From assembly GCF_029784135.1 (NCBI RefSeq), contig NC_073746.1, positions 151,376,556 to 151,440,555 of the forward strand: DNA of 64,000 bases, written 5' to 3'. Position numbers and translations under genes: made by a program. How positions within the stretch are numbered: position 1 is the first letter of the stretch; the number at the start of each line of letters is the position of its first letter. Shown one piece after another: positions 46,701-58,393 of this stretch. The notes beneath the pieces are model-generated. The model saw nothing but the letters and a program-made list of their open reading frames with translations. It made no database searches and was not told the DNA's origin. Source of the stretch: Toxorhynchites rutilus septentrionalis (lineage: Eukaryota > Arthropoda > Insecta > Diptera > Culicidae).

Positions 46701-48988
46701 TTCTTTCGGAATGTACGCACAATTATTCGTTCATCATCAGAAGACAGAATACGTTTGTGTCTTCTACTTTCTACTTTCTTTTTGCCATGGTTCCTTCGTA
46801 TTTTCACTTATTTATGATTTTCTTCGCTGTATAGTGGGTTCTTCCGACTATATCTGCTATTGCCTGCAATGTCTTTCCACGACAATTCATATCAATAAAA
46901 AACAAAAACCAACACTGCCCAAGCAGTGGTTAAGTGTTAACACCAATCACTGACGAAAAAAAGTACACTAATTCGCAAAGATCTTACTTACAAGGTTAAT
47001 TTGTTCGGAGAAATTTAAGGTGTACACTCAATTTTGCGATGCCTAGAATAGAGATTGTTTTCAATTTTTTGAAATAAACAATTAGCAGAAAACTTTTCGC
47101 GGAATTTTATTGCACGTACAGCTAGTTAAATATGTGAGTAATTATTATGCATCAAAAGTATCAATGAAATCAAAATACTTTATACCAAATAAATGGAAAG
47201 TATCGTCAAGTAGCATTTGTAAACTCAATTTTGCGATAGACAGTATGTCTCGTTCAATAATTCATATTTTCGCCTTTCCGCAGACGATCGGCTTCCAAAA
47301 GTAACGCGGTGTTTTTTTTCATTTGACACACATGTTTTCATGTAGGTTTGTTCACTTCTCGCTTGTTGCACCCCCAATTGTGGTCATTCAATTAATTAAT
47401 TGCCATTTTTTTCGCACCACGCATCAATACTGTTCATTTTTCTTCCACAGAAAGAGAAAACCACTTGTCAGGTACTGGAAAATTTGGAGGAGAAAATAGA
47501 GCACATCGAAGCGTACACAATCAGCACCCAGGAGCAGCGAAAACGATTCGTGGGTAGCTTTCTAGTCATCTCTATCGGTCTGTACGTGCTTTCCTCCCTG
47601 ATATTTTACTTCGTGTTCTTCCCATCGACATGGAACGACAGAATCGTCCGTTCGTTGCCACTGCTGATCTGCCCGTTGATGTAGGTCACTGGAAATTCGG
47701 AAAGTAAATTTATACCAACAGATATATTTTCTTCTACTTCGCAGTATCACATTGATCAAGAAAGTGTTGGCATGGTATTTCGAGCGAAAAGTCATCAGAA
47801 ACACAAACAAACTGAAACTGTTAAGGGCAGAGAAGAAGAAAATTTTGGAACAAGTTATGGACAAAGAAACCTACAAAGTGGCCGTAGACATATTGAACAA
47901 ATTTGGCGATAATTCGCAGAAAGCCCAGACGCAGTCTTTGAGTGGTAATTGATTTACTACATGTCCATTACTTTAGCTGAAAGTATTATGTTTATTCGTT
48001 TTCAGCTCTCACGCCTATGAAGCGAGCACAGCAGGCTCCGGTGACACCCAAAGGGATACCGCAAATCAGGACACAACTGCCTTCTCAGTCGGCTCCTGGC
48101 CCACAAATGCCCATGGCGGGGATTCGCCCAGCACCCGTTACACCGATTGGGTTCAATCCGAACATTAGAACTGCTTCGCCAGCGCCTCAAGCGGCACATT
48201 TTCAGCAGCAATCAGCTGGTCTCATACATAGACCGATAGGGATGGTCCCCCCACAGACAATGCCTTACCGGCGTACGCCTTATCCGATTATTAATCACAG
48301 CCAAAAAGGCGTCCTGGAGAAGATGGTCGACTATCTGGTCGGCGATGGACCAAACAGTCGTTTCGCAATGATCTGCAAAGAATGTCTTATGCATAACGGT
48401 TTGTATGCTCGAGATGAAAGCATATATAAATAAAGTTATATTATAAAGATGTGCGAACATTTCAGGCATGGCTCTTCAGGAAGAGTATGAATTCGCTGCC
48501 TTCCGGTGTGCCTTCTGTGGCGCATTTAACCCGGCAAAAAAACTGCGCCCTATGGCCCCCAAGCTGCCATTTGAACAGGTTCAACTGACCCAGCAGAGGG
48601 GGAAGAGACTGTCCGTCTCATCCAGTGGAGAAGAATCTGAATCGCCATTAGTTGAGGAAAACCCTGCGGATGCAGAAACTGGTAAGATTCAGACCGGCAG
48701 TCAACGGCACCATTTCAACATCAGCTCATCAGATCCCAGCAGTCACTAACGAAATTCCATCAACTTGTACGTATCATTCCAGTACCGGAACAGGAAGAGA
48801 ACGTCGCAGTCGACAATGCTCGCACAGAAGCCGACGAGGCGATGGAGGAAGTCGATCAGAATTTAGAAATCGCAACCCCTGTAGTGCCAGAAGCAACCAC
48901 ATCAATCGAAAGTGACGAACCTGGCGACCAGCCAAATGCCACAGGCGAAGAAATTCCCGGAAACAGTACCGACGACAAAACAGACTGA
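37713..48988 (+). CDS. Lnp: Lunapark, ER three-way-junction protein, six coding exons
   Basis: Proposed exons are 37713-37739, 47451-47680, 47745-47944, 48006-48398, 48466-48681 and 48783-48988. All have GT/AG borders and matching phases, totalling 1272 nt (423 residues). Lunapark stabilises three-way junctions of the tubular endoplasmic reticulum. MGAIISRFR gives an N-terminal Gly2 that could be myristoylated. A coiled-coil segment (10-40) precedes two membrane spans (about 44-66 and 74-97) forming a hairpin. A second charged helix follows (LRAEKKKILEQVMDKETYK), then a Pro/Gln-rich linker. The C4 zinc finger uses C276, C279, C298 and C301 (ICKEC...FRCAFC) followed by NPAKK. The tail is acidic. 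The 9.7-kb intron 1 holds several transposon relics. Exons 2-6 are firm; exon 1 is inferred from phase and family similarity. Confidence 0.93.
38385..40738. mobile_element. 2.35-kb element with GGGGCTGTCCACATACC termini
   Basis: The left end GGGGCTGTCCACATACCACG and the inverted right end match over at least 25 bases, with TA on both sides. Each end continues as a 120-bp arm with internal repeats of GTCCACGTGG and C-rich tracts. The interior has no recognisable transposase; the largest frame (38988-39341) has no family features. It is probably a non-autonomous DNA transposon. Confidence 0.75.
40817..41616 (-). pseudogene. pogo-like transposase relic
   Basis: Read on the minus strand, pieces in different frames follow the pogo/Tigger order. 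An N-terminal psq-type helix region comes first (YSRQQLVLVMEMTRKDISK, STLRVQLNLNGNVGRPGK). The CENP-B-type DNA-binding region is next (KYPFKGDLPGYKWVKGFL), then AFNMDESSI, the first catalytic Asp of the DDE domain. The rest of the DDE domain is poorly readable. At least three frame breaks. Confidence 0.7.
41617..43149. other. Lunapark intron 1 DNA, no gene recognised
   Basis: A minus-strand frame at 42077-42331 (MKMGDLRFIPVLTRTIHEIC...) could be a relic of an unknown element. Between 42735 and 43120 there are GTGCGATTTTTT and GTGCGGTCYCTATC blocks typical of degraded small DNA elements. Confidence 0.35.
43150..44205 (-). pseudogene. hAT-family transposase C-terminal relic, split by a MITE
   Basis: The C-terminal dimerisation motif is visible on the minus strand as TTVSVERAFFVVRRIKNFL followed by EKDYLYD. 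Upstream pieces are DVALPTGNLKML and, across the inserted MITE, PAALAGHVDEIAAYFGS. At least two frame changes are present. No N-terminal zinc finger or catalytic region was recognised. Confidence 0.65.
43622..44029. mobile_element. hAT-type MITE inserted in the hAT relic
   Basis: ACATCAATT is directly repeated at 43613-43621 and 44030-44038, as expected for a hAT insertion (8-bp duplication plus a chance match). The ends read TAGAGACGTC and, inverted, AGTGATGTC. The interior is full of ATTAATCGA-type repeats in both orientations. Confidence 0.7.
44206..45888. other. Lunapark intron 1 DNA, no gene seen
   Basis: Open frames at 44292-44543 and 45158-45379 show no family features. TTCATTCGCCTCTAA near 45637 is a fragment shared with the 15.8-17.9-kb repeats. 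Confidence 0.4.
45889..47038 (-). mobile_element. Tc1-like element, broken
   Basis: Inverted ends read CGTAAAATTGAGTGTACA (45889-45906) and TGTACACTCAATTTTGCG (47021-47038). The minus strand contains pieces of a Tc1 transposase: RILSSDDERIIVRTFRKN (helix-turn-helix region), VKYGGGSQMMYGTMAAS, DYYFQQNDDPK (second Asp) and KSPNFNTIEFLWWEIKNH (third acidic residue). There are several frame breaks. Exact ends are uncertain because no clean TA pair was identified. Confidence 0.75.
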
Positions 48989-50483
48989 ACTTTTTTTCTT
49001 TCTTTAACATGACGCGATTCACGTAGTTAACATTCGGAGTTGTTTGCAAAGAACTTTTACAGCTTGAAGCCTCGTCACCTCCTTGCATGACTTTGTTCAG
49101 CGTTTAGCAACTTCCAATGGAAGCGATTAGTAAACAAAAAAAAGAAAGTCTTGGCTAATGGTATTGTCGAGTAGAATCAATCTTCGGAGCGCGGAGCGTG
49201 AAAGTTGCATTTACAAATCCCATTGTGAGATGAGCGTTAAAACTCATTTTCGTTTATCGACTTATATCAATTTAACAAGAAGCAGTACTCATACCGATCC
49301 CTATTTTTCCTTTTTGTAGTTTCAACGTGTTGTAAAACCCTTTGTCATTTATTCCATTGGTTAATGTAGAAGGTATAGTTGCTGACCTGTTTAAAATTTT
49401 GTGCATGCTTTTGTTTTGTTACTCGATCGTGAAAGATTTCATTAATTTTTGGGCTAAGCGCATTTATTTAAGTAGTAAAATATTTTGAGAACACAAAACT
49501 GTACACTGCACACCAGATGGAGGAACAATGGACACTTGTATCAGCGAACATCGAACATTGAATTGTAATATAGCTTTGTTAGGGAAGGAATTTGAAAACG
49601 TAAATTATTACGAGACAACCAGAAGAATGATGAGTGAATCATGGGAAGAATACAGTGTCTGACTAACCTAAAGTGGAATTTTTTTATTGACTGTTGAACC
49701 TCATGTGTATGATAATTATCGATTTGTTATGATTTTTATGGAACTGAAGAAAGACGAGATAATAGCGAAATATAACAAATGAGAATTATTGTTATAAGAA
49801 GTTGTTTTTGATTTTGCCTGAATCATTCCGAACTGGTGTGAAGAATATTAATCCTTTTGCGTACAACGTCGAACCACACTCGTGGCGATAGACTGTGCCA
49901 GAACGTACAACATCGAAGCCACTCGTCCAATACGTTTGTCATTTAGACGAAGCCGATTCTTGATTTTAGCATCAGTTCTTAAGAATAACCTTTCACCTGG
50001 AATTGATGTCAACATCTAGTTCAGTGATCCTATGAGCCACTGGTGATAGTAAATCCCCTCAATCACGATAAAAATCACATCTCTGATTTTTAGATATGTT
50101 ACGTAAGAAAACCTCAACTTTCAAGAAAAAATATAGCGCCAGTCCGAAGCCATGTAAACTATAAAACACAAATACAATCAATAATTACAGAAATAAAATT
50201 AATTTTTTTGCAAGCGCAATATTTTTCCAAGATCAGTTAATTGTCTTCAATTTGATATTTCGAACATCTGAATCGGTTCGGTAGTTCGAAATTTCGAATT
50301 TTTTGGAAAAAGGGGAAAATATAGATTTTTCGGATCACCCTAAAATGAAAATGGGCACCATCATGAAAAAATAAAAGAAAATGTGTCTAAATTTGGCGAT
50401 AAGAAACAGAACTACCAATTATTACGAAAATCTAAGAACCACTATATCGGTTTGGCATGGAACGTCTGTATATGACCCATTCC
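48989..50483. other. Lunapark 3' untranslated region and downstream DNA
   Basis: No coding region was found. The first AATAAA that I can see downstream of the stop is near 50190, about 1.2 kb away, so the 3' UTR may be long or may use a variant signal. Confidence 0.4.
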
Positions 50484-52311
50484 AGCGTAACGTGACAACG
50501 GTTTGACTCACTAAACACAGTTTTTTTTTCTCGTTTTCATGTATAAATCACACTATTTCCATTGGTAAACGATTTTAAAGTGAAATTGAGAAAATTTCCT
50601 ACAAGAATCTTCAGTTGGAGAATATTTTACAGTTCAATTCCCTTGTTGCCTTGTTGTTTGTGACGTGACGACACCTGTCTTTTTGCTGGTTCCGACCTTT
50701 GAACATTAATGTTGTATTTTCAGTTCCGTTTCAAAACATACAAATAAACTTTGTTCTATGATTTGTCAATAAAGGATGAACGTAGATGTATACTCAGTTT
50801 TTCAAAAAACTCGCAAGAACATGCATTTTGTGACGTGACAACGCGCTCTGTGCGAATAAACAGTCTCCACGAAGCGTTGTCTCGTCACACAATCAATAAG
50901 TTGTATTAAATAAGAATTTCACCGTATTGTAGTGATATACCATTTTTTATGTTTTTTGTTACTCTGAATACTTCTTACTTTCCTCTGAGATGTCCTCTTC
51001 CCCTTCCAAAAGTCCATCCTATAGGGGATGGTGATCCTAACGCAACCGGTGGTCCTGAACCTACCCTCCTTTGTATCTTAGGAACGGTGCTTCCTACTAA
51101 ATTTTCAATAATGTCAAATGAAAGGTGTCATAACGCTGACAATTTGATAGCATGGTGACTTTTTTCTGGCTCTCTTCATTTTAGCATTTTAGCGACATTT
51201 TGCGTTTTCATTGCTTCAAAAACAGAGGATAAATATTTTTGACTTGTAGGCAAAATGAGTTCAATATTCTTTAAATTGTAAACATTGCGAAACAAGGCAA
51301 ATGTAAATGCTTATGGTATGTTCATCAAAATAAACTATTTAAATTGAATTTACCTGTTACCTGTAATACACGGTATGTTTTTATTTGGGGAAAGTCGGGG
51401 TGGTCCCAAACCGACCTCCAGTTTTTATATCGTGATTGTTTAACACATTCACTCTGGCGCTTGCCATCAATGGCTAGCACAATCCTGGTTCATCGAGTGG
51501 CGCTCACTACAGAGGGAACGCATTTGATTTTGCTATCAGAAAGTTTTGATAAATTCTTTGAATGCATCCGCGCTCATACCTGTGCAAGGGCGTTTATGTT
51601 TGCGTGTTGAAGATGACTTTGACTTTGACGTTGACTTTGTCCGTTGATCATTGATCGTTGATGTTTGTATGTGCACTTTCTTGATATAACTCCACACATG
51701 TCGCTTCAAATCTAAGTTCTTTCCACTCAAAATTTTCTCCCTCTCATCTCTCAATTCTATCTCACACTATCAAACATTATTCTTTTTTTAAATTCTATTC
51801 GCGCACCATCGTATTGTGGGATTTCATGCCATTCCCGGTCTTTTATATCCGTTTTTAACGAACCGGAAGTCACCATCCTCGATTCCAAAATTGCATCGGA
51901 ATACGATATTCGACTTCCGCTGGTAAGCCCATATCTTATGGGGTTTCCAGTTTTTTTAGCAGTCAATACTACCATCAGCAAACCGTAAGCTTATATCATA
52001 TATTATGGAACCTACGATCATATATTGTGGATAAAACATGAGAGAAAAATCATTTGTATGTTTTGAAACGGAACTGTAATTAACTAAATTAATCAATAAT
52101 GTTCAACAGTCCGAAACAGCAAAAAGTCAGGTGTTGCACGTCACAAAAGTATTTGACTGACAACAAGCCAACCTAACTATAAAATATTCTCCAACTGATG
52201 ATTCTTGTTGGAAATTTTATTAATTTTACTATAACATCGTTTAATTTGGTGTGCTTTATTCATGAAAACGCAAAAAAATGTGTTTGTAGTGAGTCAAAAT
52301 GTTGTTACGCT
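50484..52311. mobile_element. Foldback element with ~270-bp inverted arms
   Basis: The left arm (50484-50760) and right arm (52045-52311) are inverted relative to each other. Shared blocks include AGCGTAAC, TTTGACTCACTA, TCTTCAGTTGGAGAATATTT and TTCCGTTTCAAAACATACAA. The motif GTGACGTGACAAC or close variants recurs at 50491, 50661, 50831, 52316 and 52480. The interior holds no recognisable transposase. Confidence 0.7.
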
Positions 52312-52682
52312 TTTCGTGACGTGACAACAACTTCTGGAGACAGTTGATACTCCTCTATTTGTGGACCGATCTCAACGAAATTTTGTGGGTTGTTGACCTT
52401 CATTGTTTGCTCAGAGAAACCCAAATATAAAAATGTTGAACCTATGTTCATCTGATAAACTGAAAAAATGCTCTATTTTTGTGATGTGACAACGCTTCAA
52501 AATACCTGTTTTTCAAATGCTTGTTTATCATAAATTACAAAATGAAACGTAGGTCCACCCACGACTCTTCAAACACGCATTTAATCACCCATTCAATGGT
52601 ATATAGACATTGAAGTTTGGTTAAGCATGTGCAGAGATATCTCAAGAAACATAAAAATAGTGAATTCTAAAATATTTTAAAT

Positions 52683-52937
52683 GAGGGGCTTAGAATGAAA
52701 GGGATGTAAGTGATTTGATCTCTTTCTCTACATCGACTCTCTCTTTTGGTCATAGCTTAGCTGAAAATACATTCCCAGCTGTATTTGACAATGTGAAAGA
52801 TAGGTCAGAACCTCACCTATCAGATTCTATAGCAAACTTAAATTGGAACGTTTTTGCAATTGAGTTATTAACTGAAGAAAAAGTTGATGAAGAGAAATCG
52901 ATCAAGTCACTTAAACCCCTTGCATTCTAAGCCCCTC
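52683..52937 (+). mobile_element. MITE family G, copy B
   Basis: 255 bp with ends GAGGGGCTTAGAATGAAAGG and, inverted, GAGGGGCTTAGAATGCAAGG. The terminal repeats extend about 48 bases. Perfect 4-bp duplication AAAT. The open frame of about 78 codons is intact, without an ATG near its start. Confidence 0.9.
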
Positions 52938-54600
52938 AAATATAATTATGTAGTTGTTTAAACTCGCCTCTCTCAAAGGTTGGTGCATAAAAATCAAATT
53001 TGTTACAAAAATTTTATGATATAACTAGTGCTTATTCAAATAAGGTTTTCAATTTTCTCCTAAAACTAGATTTGAAATTTGGTTCTCTGGTGCATAATCT
53101 CATGGAATGGGTCATATGCAGACCGGGATGTGTTTCCCCAACACGAGCTTTTAAACCAAGGAGCCTGAGGAAATTGACATAACGGATACTAAAGTCGAAC
53201 GAGCTATCAAGTTTAAAGCCTCTATAGTATAAAAAGTTGATGTTATTGATTCATGCAAGCCGAGGATACTTTTGTACCCACATTTCTGCACTCCGGAATG
53301 TGTTTTCCTAACACGGACTACAAAAGCGGGTACTAACACAACGCTTTAGCTCGGTCATACGAGCGTTGGATGTCTTCATATCTTCAGCCTACTGAAATTC
53401 TACACATATCGTTTGATGATTATGAAAAATGTTGATAACCGTTTGCAGCGATAACGTCAATTGATTCAACAATATGACAATTCTTTCGTTCACATATTTT
53501 GGAAGTCCACGATAAATGAATGAAATGACCAAGGCATCATGCCATGCGTATTAGAATAACGGACGATCAGACTTATTCATTAGATTTACTTGTAATGAAG
53601 AGCATAATCTATCACAATGCATGAGTTGACTTAACATGGTATTCGTTGAAACTCTTTACTTACAAAGTAAATATGTTGAATTTAATTCGAAATTCGGAAA
53701 TTGTTTCATTCAATCAATAATCTAATTAAACAAATGATTACTGAGCCAAAGGAAGCCCTACGTCAACCTTACGGTTATATCATATATACAACCTACCCAT
53801 TTTTCGTTTTCCTAAAATTTGTTTAGTGTTTGTCGGTCATTTGATATGCTCGACACTGCTTGAACAACAAACGAACATTTCAGGTAAACATGAATGTATT
53901 TTTTGTATTTTATGCATATTTTTATGTTGCTTACCTATTTATTAACGACAAAGTATGCGGATGGCTCGCTGGGAGTTAATTCCATTGATGACTAAAACTT
54001 TTACTTCAATTGCTTTTGGCGCAACGTAGCACAAACAGCATGGATCTCCTGATGCAGACCACTCCGCCAGGATCCTGGGGCTCCACCGGCAAACCTTGTT
54101 GAGGCCTTCTTACAAGGCGTACCAGATCCATTTCCTCTCTGTAATAAAACTTTAATATAGAACAATGGAATTTGAAAGCCCACTGACCAATTCCACTTCA
54201 AATTGGCTGACCGTTGGCTCGACCCTCTTCGATTTTTTTTTTGGAACTTTGTACCGTTCTGAATCATATTTCGGACAACATCATATTTCGGATACTTTGT
54301 TCTAATATGTTGAAATGCTTAATGCACTGATGATATAACTATAAAATTAATATCACAATTGCTTCTTTAGTGTAATCCCTTGGTTTCACAATCATTTCAT
54401 ATAAGAACTACATTTGAATTATAACATAATCGGCAAAAATCTGACAACACTACTCATTATCGTTTGTGTTTGACGTTTCCTTAGCGTGAGTACGTAGAAT
54501 TTACCCGTTCATCAATATTTCAATTTCGCTCGTGTTTAATAAGTTCTCATCATCGTTAACAGTTTACTGTGATTGCTTTGTAAGTGTTTCGCAGTTTACT
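52938..54600. other. No gene seen; short related blocks
   Basis: GGGATGTGTTTCCCCAACACG (about 53125) and GGAATGTGTTTTCCTAACACG (about 53295) are related and suggest an old repeat pair. The minus-strand frame at 54001-54267 has no family features. Confidence 0.35.
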
Positions 54601-54613
54601 AGAAAATATAATC

Positions 54614-54765
54614 GTGGAGGCGATATGGCGTAGTGGTAACATTCATGCCTCTCACGCTAAAGGTCACGAGTTCAATTCTCACTCCCGACATTCTTCCAAA
54701 AATGGAAGTAAAAGTGATGAACCAGCCAAATTGAGTTGAAAATCACTATAATACAGATAAAAAAA
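54614..54765 (+). mobile_element. Feilai-like tRNA-derived SINE
   Basis: A Pol III A box (TGGCGTAGTGG at 54626) and B box (GGTCACGAGTTCAATTC at 54662) are followed by an A-rich tail. A perfect 13-bp target duplication AGAAAATATAATC flanks it at 54601-54613 and 54766-54778. Confidence 0.9.
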
Positions 54766-55053
54766 AGAAAATATAATCAAGTATAATGTAATTTTCGTTC
54801 AAACAAATACAAAATTAAATGTCCGAAACTTGAATTCAATCTGTCCGAAATTTGATTTTTTTTATAAATAGTGTCCGAAGTTTGATTCTTATTCGCTTCA
54901 TTTTAAAAGCATTTTATTCGAAGATTTTTCTATGTTTTCAATAAAATAGATACCAAAGTAGAAAGCTTAAAACATATTGAACTAATTTGATGAAATTATC
55001 AACCAAATAATACCTGTGCATAAAGTTTAGATCTGTTTTCTGCATAATATGCT

Positions 55054-55140
55054 GAGTTCGTTAAAAAAATATTTTTTACAGCTTGGTCGTTAATGGGTTA
55101 ATAACGACCAAGCTGTAAAAAATATTTTTTTAACGAACTC
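55054..55140. repeat. Perfect 38-bp-arm palindrome
   Basis: Arms 55054-55091 and 55103-55140 are exact reverse complements (GAGTTCGTTAAAAAAAT... inwards) with an 11-base spacer. It would form a very stable hairpin. Confidence 0.9.
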
Positions 55141-55714
55141 AATTGGTGTAATTTTGATTATTGGCGTTACAAAAACCCAAATCTTCAAGAATTATTTCTT
55201 TCCGTCCTTCCGTTTTCCGAAAAATGACAAAAAACCGAAAAATCGCCAAACAAAAACATTAGCTAAAACCTACATTTATGATCCTGTAGGAGGTTCAATC
55301 CAATGGTTTCTTTTTCTACATCACAATGTGTGTTCTTTTATCGAAGTAATACTGTAAGAAAGTTTACACATTTTTGCATTTTAGAAGGTTTTGTTTTTTA
55401 TTAGATTATGTGAGGTTATGTACTTTTCGCACATAGTTGCTTTAATCCGAATTTATTGTCCAATAAAGTTATACAAAATCGAATGAAATTGATGGTAAGT
55501 GATAACTAATAAATTGAGCTATCATTTGATGCTAAAACCTTATCATATGGTAGCTTTTCAAAGCCATGAAAAATTATCAAAGTTGCTGTTCGATTTTTCG
55601 AACGCTTGGCCTGGAATGGGTTAAGGGTCCGAAATATGATGCAGAACGGTACATATGGTGGCATCTAGCGTGATTTACATGACATTTTAATCAGATATTT
55701 TATTTTGAAGTTAA
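55141..55714. other. No gene seen
   Basis: AT-rich DNA. The frame at 55154-55357 has no family features. Confidence 0.4.
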
Positions 55715-55953
55715 GGGGGGACCCCTGTCTGAAAGGTCGGAAAATAATGACTTTTCATATTTTTGTTCGTATTTGTTTCGAGAAAAACGCGTCTCAAAAT
55801 TCGTACAGCAATACTATATTCCTTGAGATGACTTCATACTTTAGACTGCAAAGAAAAATCCTTTTAGCACAACATTTCTGAGGGCATAAGCATCCCAAAA
55901 ATGCAAAAAACAAAAATTCGATTTTTTCGATTTACCAGACCGGGATCCCCCCC
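55715..55953. mobile_element. MITE with G-rich ends and TAA duplication
   Basis: 239 bp between GGGGGGACCCCTGTCTG and an inverted GGGGGGGATCCCGGTCTG, flanked by TAA on both sides. A TAA duplication is typical of the PIF/Harbinger group. No coding capacity. Confidence 0.7.
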
Positions 55954-57553
55954 TAAGTGTTTCGGGGAAAAAGTACAATGATTTTGAATCGGCCGATGTA
56001 ATTTGAGTTAGTAATCTGATAATGAAAATTATAATTTTTGGTAGCTTCCACCTTATAGACAAAGTTCCACAAAAAACCGAAGGGGGCTTCCGGCTGATTT
56101 AGAGTGGAATTCCTCCACTGTTTCTTTAGGTTTTATCATGAGTAAAAAGTAAAACTATCCAACGCTGATGCAAAATTAGACTAGTATGCAATAAAGCACG
56201 CAACAATTCTCAGGAGATCGAGGAAACATTGCTAGTGTAGGAACTGTGATAAATCACCCGTGAAGAGACTAGTTTAGTTTTATATTGAGCTCAAGTCAGC
56301 ATTTATTCTACGCATCTTTCACTGCGATATTGGGATTTATATTCCTCTTGGAGTGAATTACCGCATAACAACTACACACTGAAGATTGGGTGCAATATTG
56401 ATTCGAGCATTCCTAATCGCCTTCATGAATAATGATTCCTCATTCCCGAATGCTGGCGAACGCCCATGAATCCGCTCATATGATTGTGCATTTCAACAAT
56501 TTATAGAATACATGTCAACATGTTTAGAACAGGTGCGGTAGCAGGTGGTGGGCTATTCCACCACCGCTTCATTTTGTTTCCCTAAAAGTGCGTGTAAACG
56601 TGTCTACAACAGTCATTCCTATCTCCAACAGCAACGCAATTTTTCAACCACTGAAAATTGAAAGTGAAAGGATGTTTCGAACTAAATCAACAAACGAAAA
56701 AAAACAAAATACAATGGACATCGATTTATTACAATAAAACTGTAATTGTGAGACGCTAACCTTACAACAGACAATAGATAAGAGATAGTTCGTTGCTGTT
56801 AAATTACATAGTCTCGAATTAAAATATCTTTTTGTTCTTCTCGGCAGAAATGAATGAATATAATCAATGCTTGCATGAAATTCAAAAGAATAGTGATTGA
56901 TTTGCTGCATTTCACAGCATTATCCCACCCAAAAATTTTCTAGAAATGTGTTTATAGGTCTGCTTATAGTTATCAACAAATGGTGGAATTGTGCGATTTT
57001 TGTTGTATCAACCGACTGTGTCTGCGCGCTACGAGCATTTGTTATTGGTAGAGAAGGAAAATGTACACTGACGATCATATCGTGATCTTAAACATAACGA
57101 ATAACTTAAATTTTATTTGAATTTGGATAATTTTGTTCGTCCACACTTCCCTATGCGAATGAGGTGAATGAATAAATGCATCCTTAAAAAAGTTTGGCGA
57201 ACATAATTGTGGAAAACAAAGTAGAATGAGGGATAATCAAACGGTGAATTTGAAATGGAATGAGTCATAGGATGATTTGCTGTTGCCATTGAAAATCGCT
57301 CATACTTCCTTATTCTACTAATCGATCGAGATTCAGGTGTTTAGATCCCTGTCTTTTTGCGATCTTGTCCAGAGCGATATTTAAAAAATCAGCCTTTCTT
57401 GGAAATGTAATGATCATAAAACGAAAGAAAAATGTGTATACAAATCAGCGGAGAAGTAACGAAACGTGTATCTCTCTTTTGTTGTGCTTCATCAGCCTTT
57501 GCCCCTTCAACGCCAATCTTGCTAGATTTACCTGTCTGGATGTCAATTAGAAT
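55954..57553. other. No gene seen; ATP-citrate lyase 3' side
   Basis: Part of this lies downstream of the ATP-citrate lyase stop codon and may be its 3' UTR. A minus-strand AATAAA is near 57105-57110. No coding region was recognised. Confidence 0.4.
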
Positions 57554-58024
57554 TTAATTATACTGTTCTGGAAGTACGTAGGAGATGTCATCCCACGGAT
57601 GACGGTACAAGCCCTGCTTCAGGCGCTTCTGATCCATGTAATGGCCGATGAAGCCAATGCTGCGGCCAAGAACAAACAGTGAGTTGATAGCACCAATGTT
57701 TATGTATTCTTGGGCTTCCTCGCTGTAAAATAGAACAGCAATTGAAAAAATGATTATTTATATAGCTCAAATGTATGTAAAAACAAACCTAGTGAAGGAT
57801 CCACAATTGCGAAGCATGTCGACGAACGAAGTTGCGATAACACCATCGACGTTAAGAATCAGGTTCGGTTTCTTGCTAGTGGTGATTTTCTCGACCTCTA
57901 GGGCATACTCGAGCAGTGGTTTAGCCGGGAAGTTCTCCATCACAAATTCCTTGATTATCTTAACACGAATGTCAGGATTATTGATCGATTTGACCCGATG
58001 ACCAATACCCATGATCAGTTGACC
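57554..58024 (-). CDS. ATPCL: ATP-citrate lyase, last two exons (C-terminal 134 residues)
   Basis: Exons 57789-58024 and 57554-57722 on the minus strand join in phase (AG|C) and end in TAA. ATP-citrate lyase makes cytosolic acetyl-CoA from citrate for lipid synthesis and acetylation. This part is the citrate-synthase-like domain: [38 protein letters not shown] and [20 protein letters not shown], ending [17 protein letters not shown]. The His of GIGHRV and the Asp of NVDG are 51 residues apart, matching human H975 and D1026 of the citryl-CoA lyase site. The upstream acceptor at 58025-58027 shows that more exons exist at higher coordinates, but none was found before the window ends. Confidence 0.95.
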
Positions 58025-58393
58025 CTGAAAAACAAAATGGGGAGTTGATTTTTTTCAATAAGTTTATTTGTATTGATTTGAGGTCTCAAGTTTGATGGAG
58101 CCAATATTTCCATATTTTCATTTTTGTTTAGGACTAGGGTTAAGAAGGTTACGAAACCGATTACTCTTGGGTGAATCGACGGTATCAGGGTGATATATTT
58201 TTTGAAGAAAGGAGACTCCGATATTTTTTTAAAACTTCACAAGCGGGTATTCTGGTGATCTATGAACTATTTAGGGAAAATAACATTCTAAACACGTCAT
58301 CAAAAATATTACACAAAATCATAACTTCACTTCACATCAAAATAAACTTGACTTGAATTTAGCATTAAAAATTTTCTGCATGAAAAACTATAT

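Noticed and set aside
47562..47864. Minus-strand frames opposite Lunapark exons
   Set aside because: They are antisense shadows of the conserved membrane-hairpin exons.
52715..52930. 71-residue frame as a host protein gene
   Set aside because: It lies wholly within a MITE with target duplications, has no ATG start, and recurs only in other copies of the same element.
54001..54267. 88-residue minus-strand frame
   Set aside because: No recognisable motif, no splice or polyadenylation context, and it is surrounded by repeat DNA.
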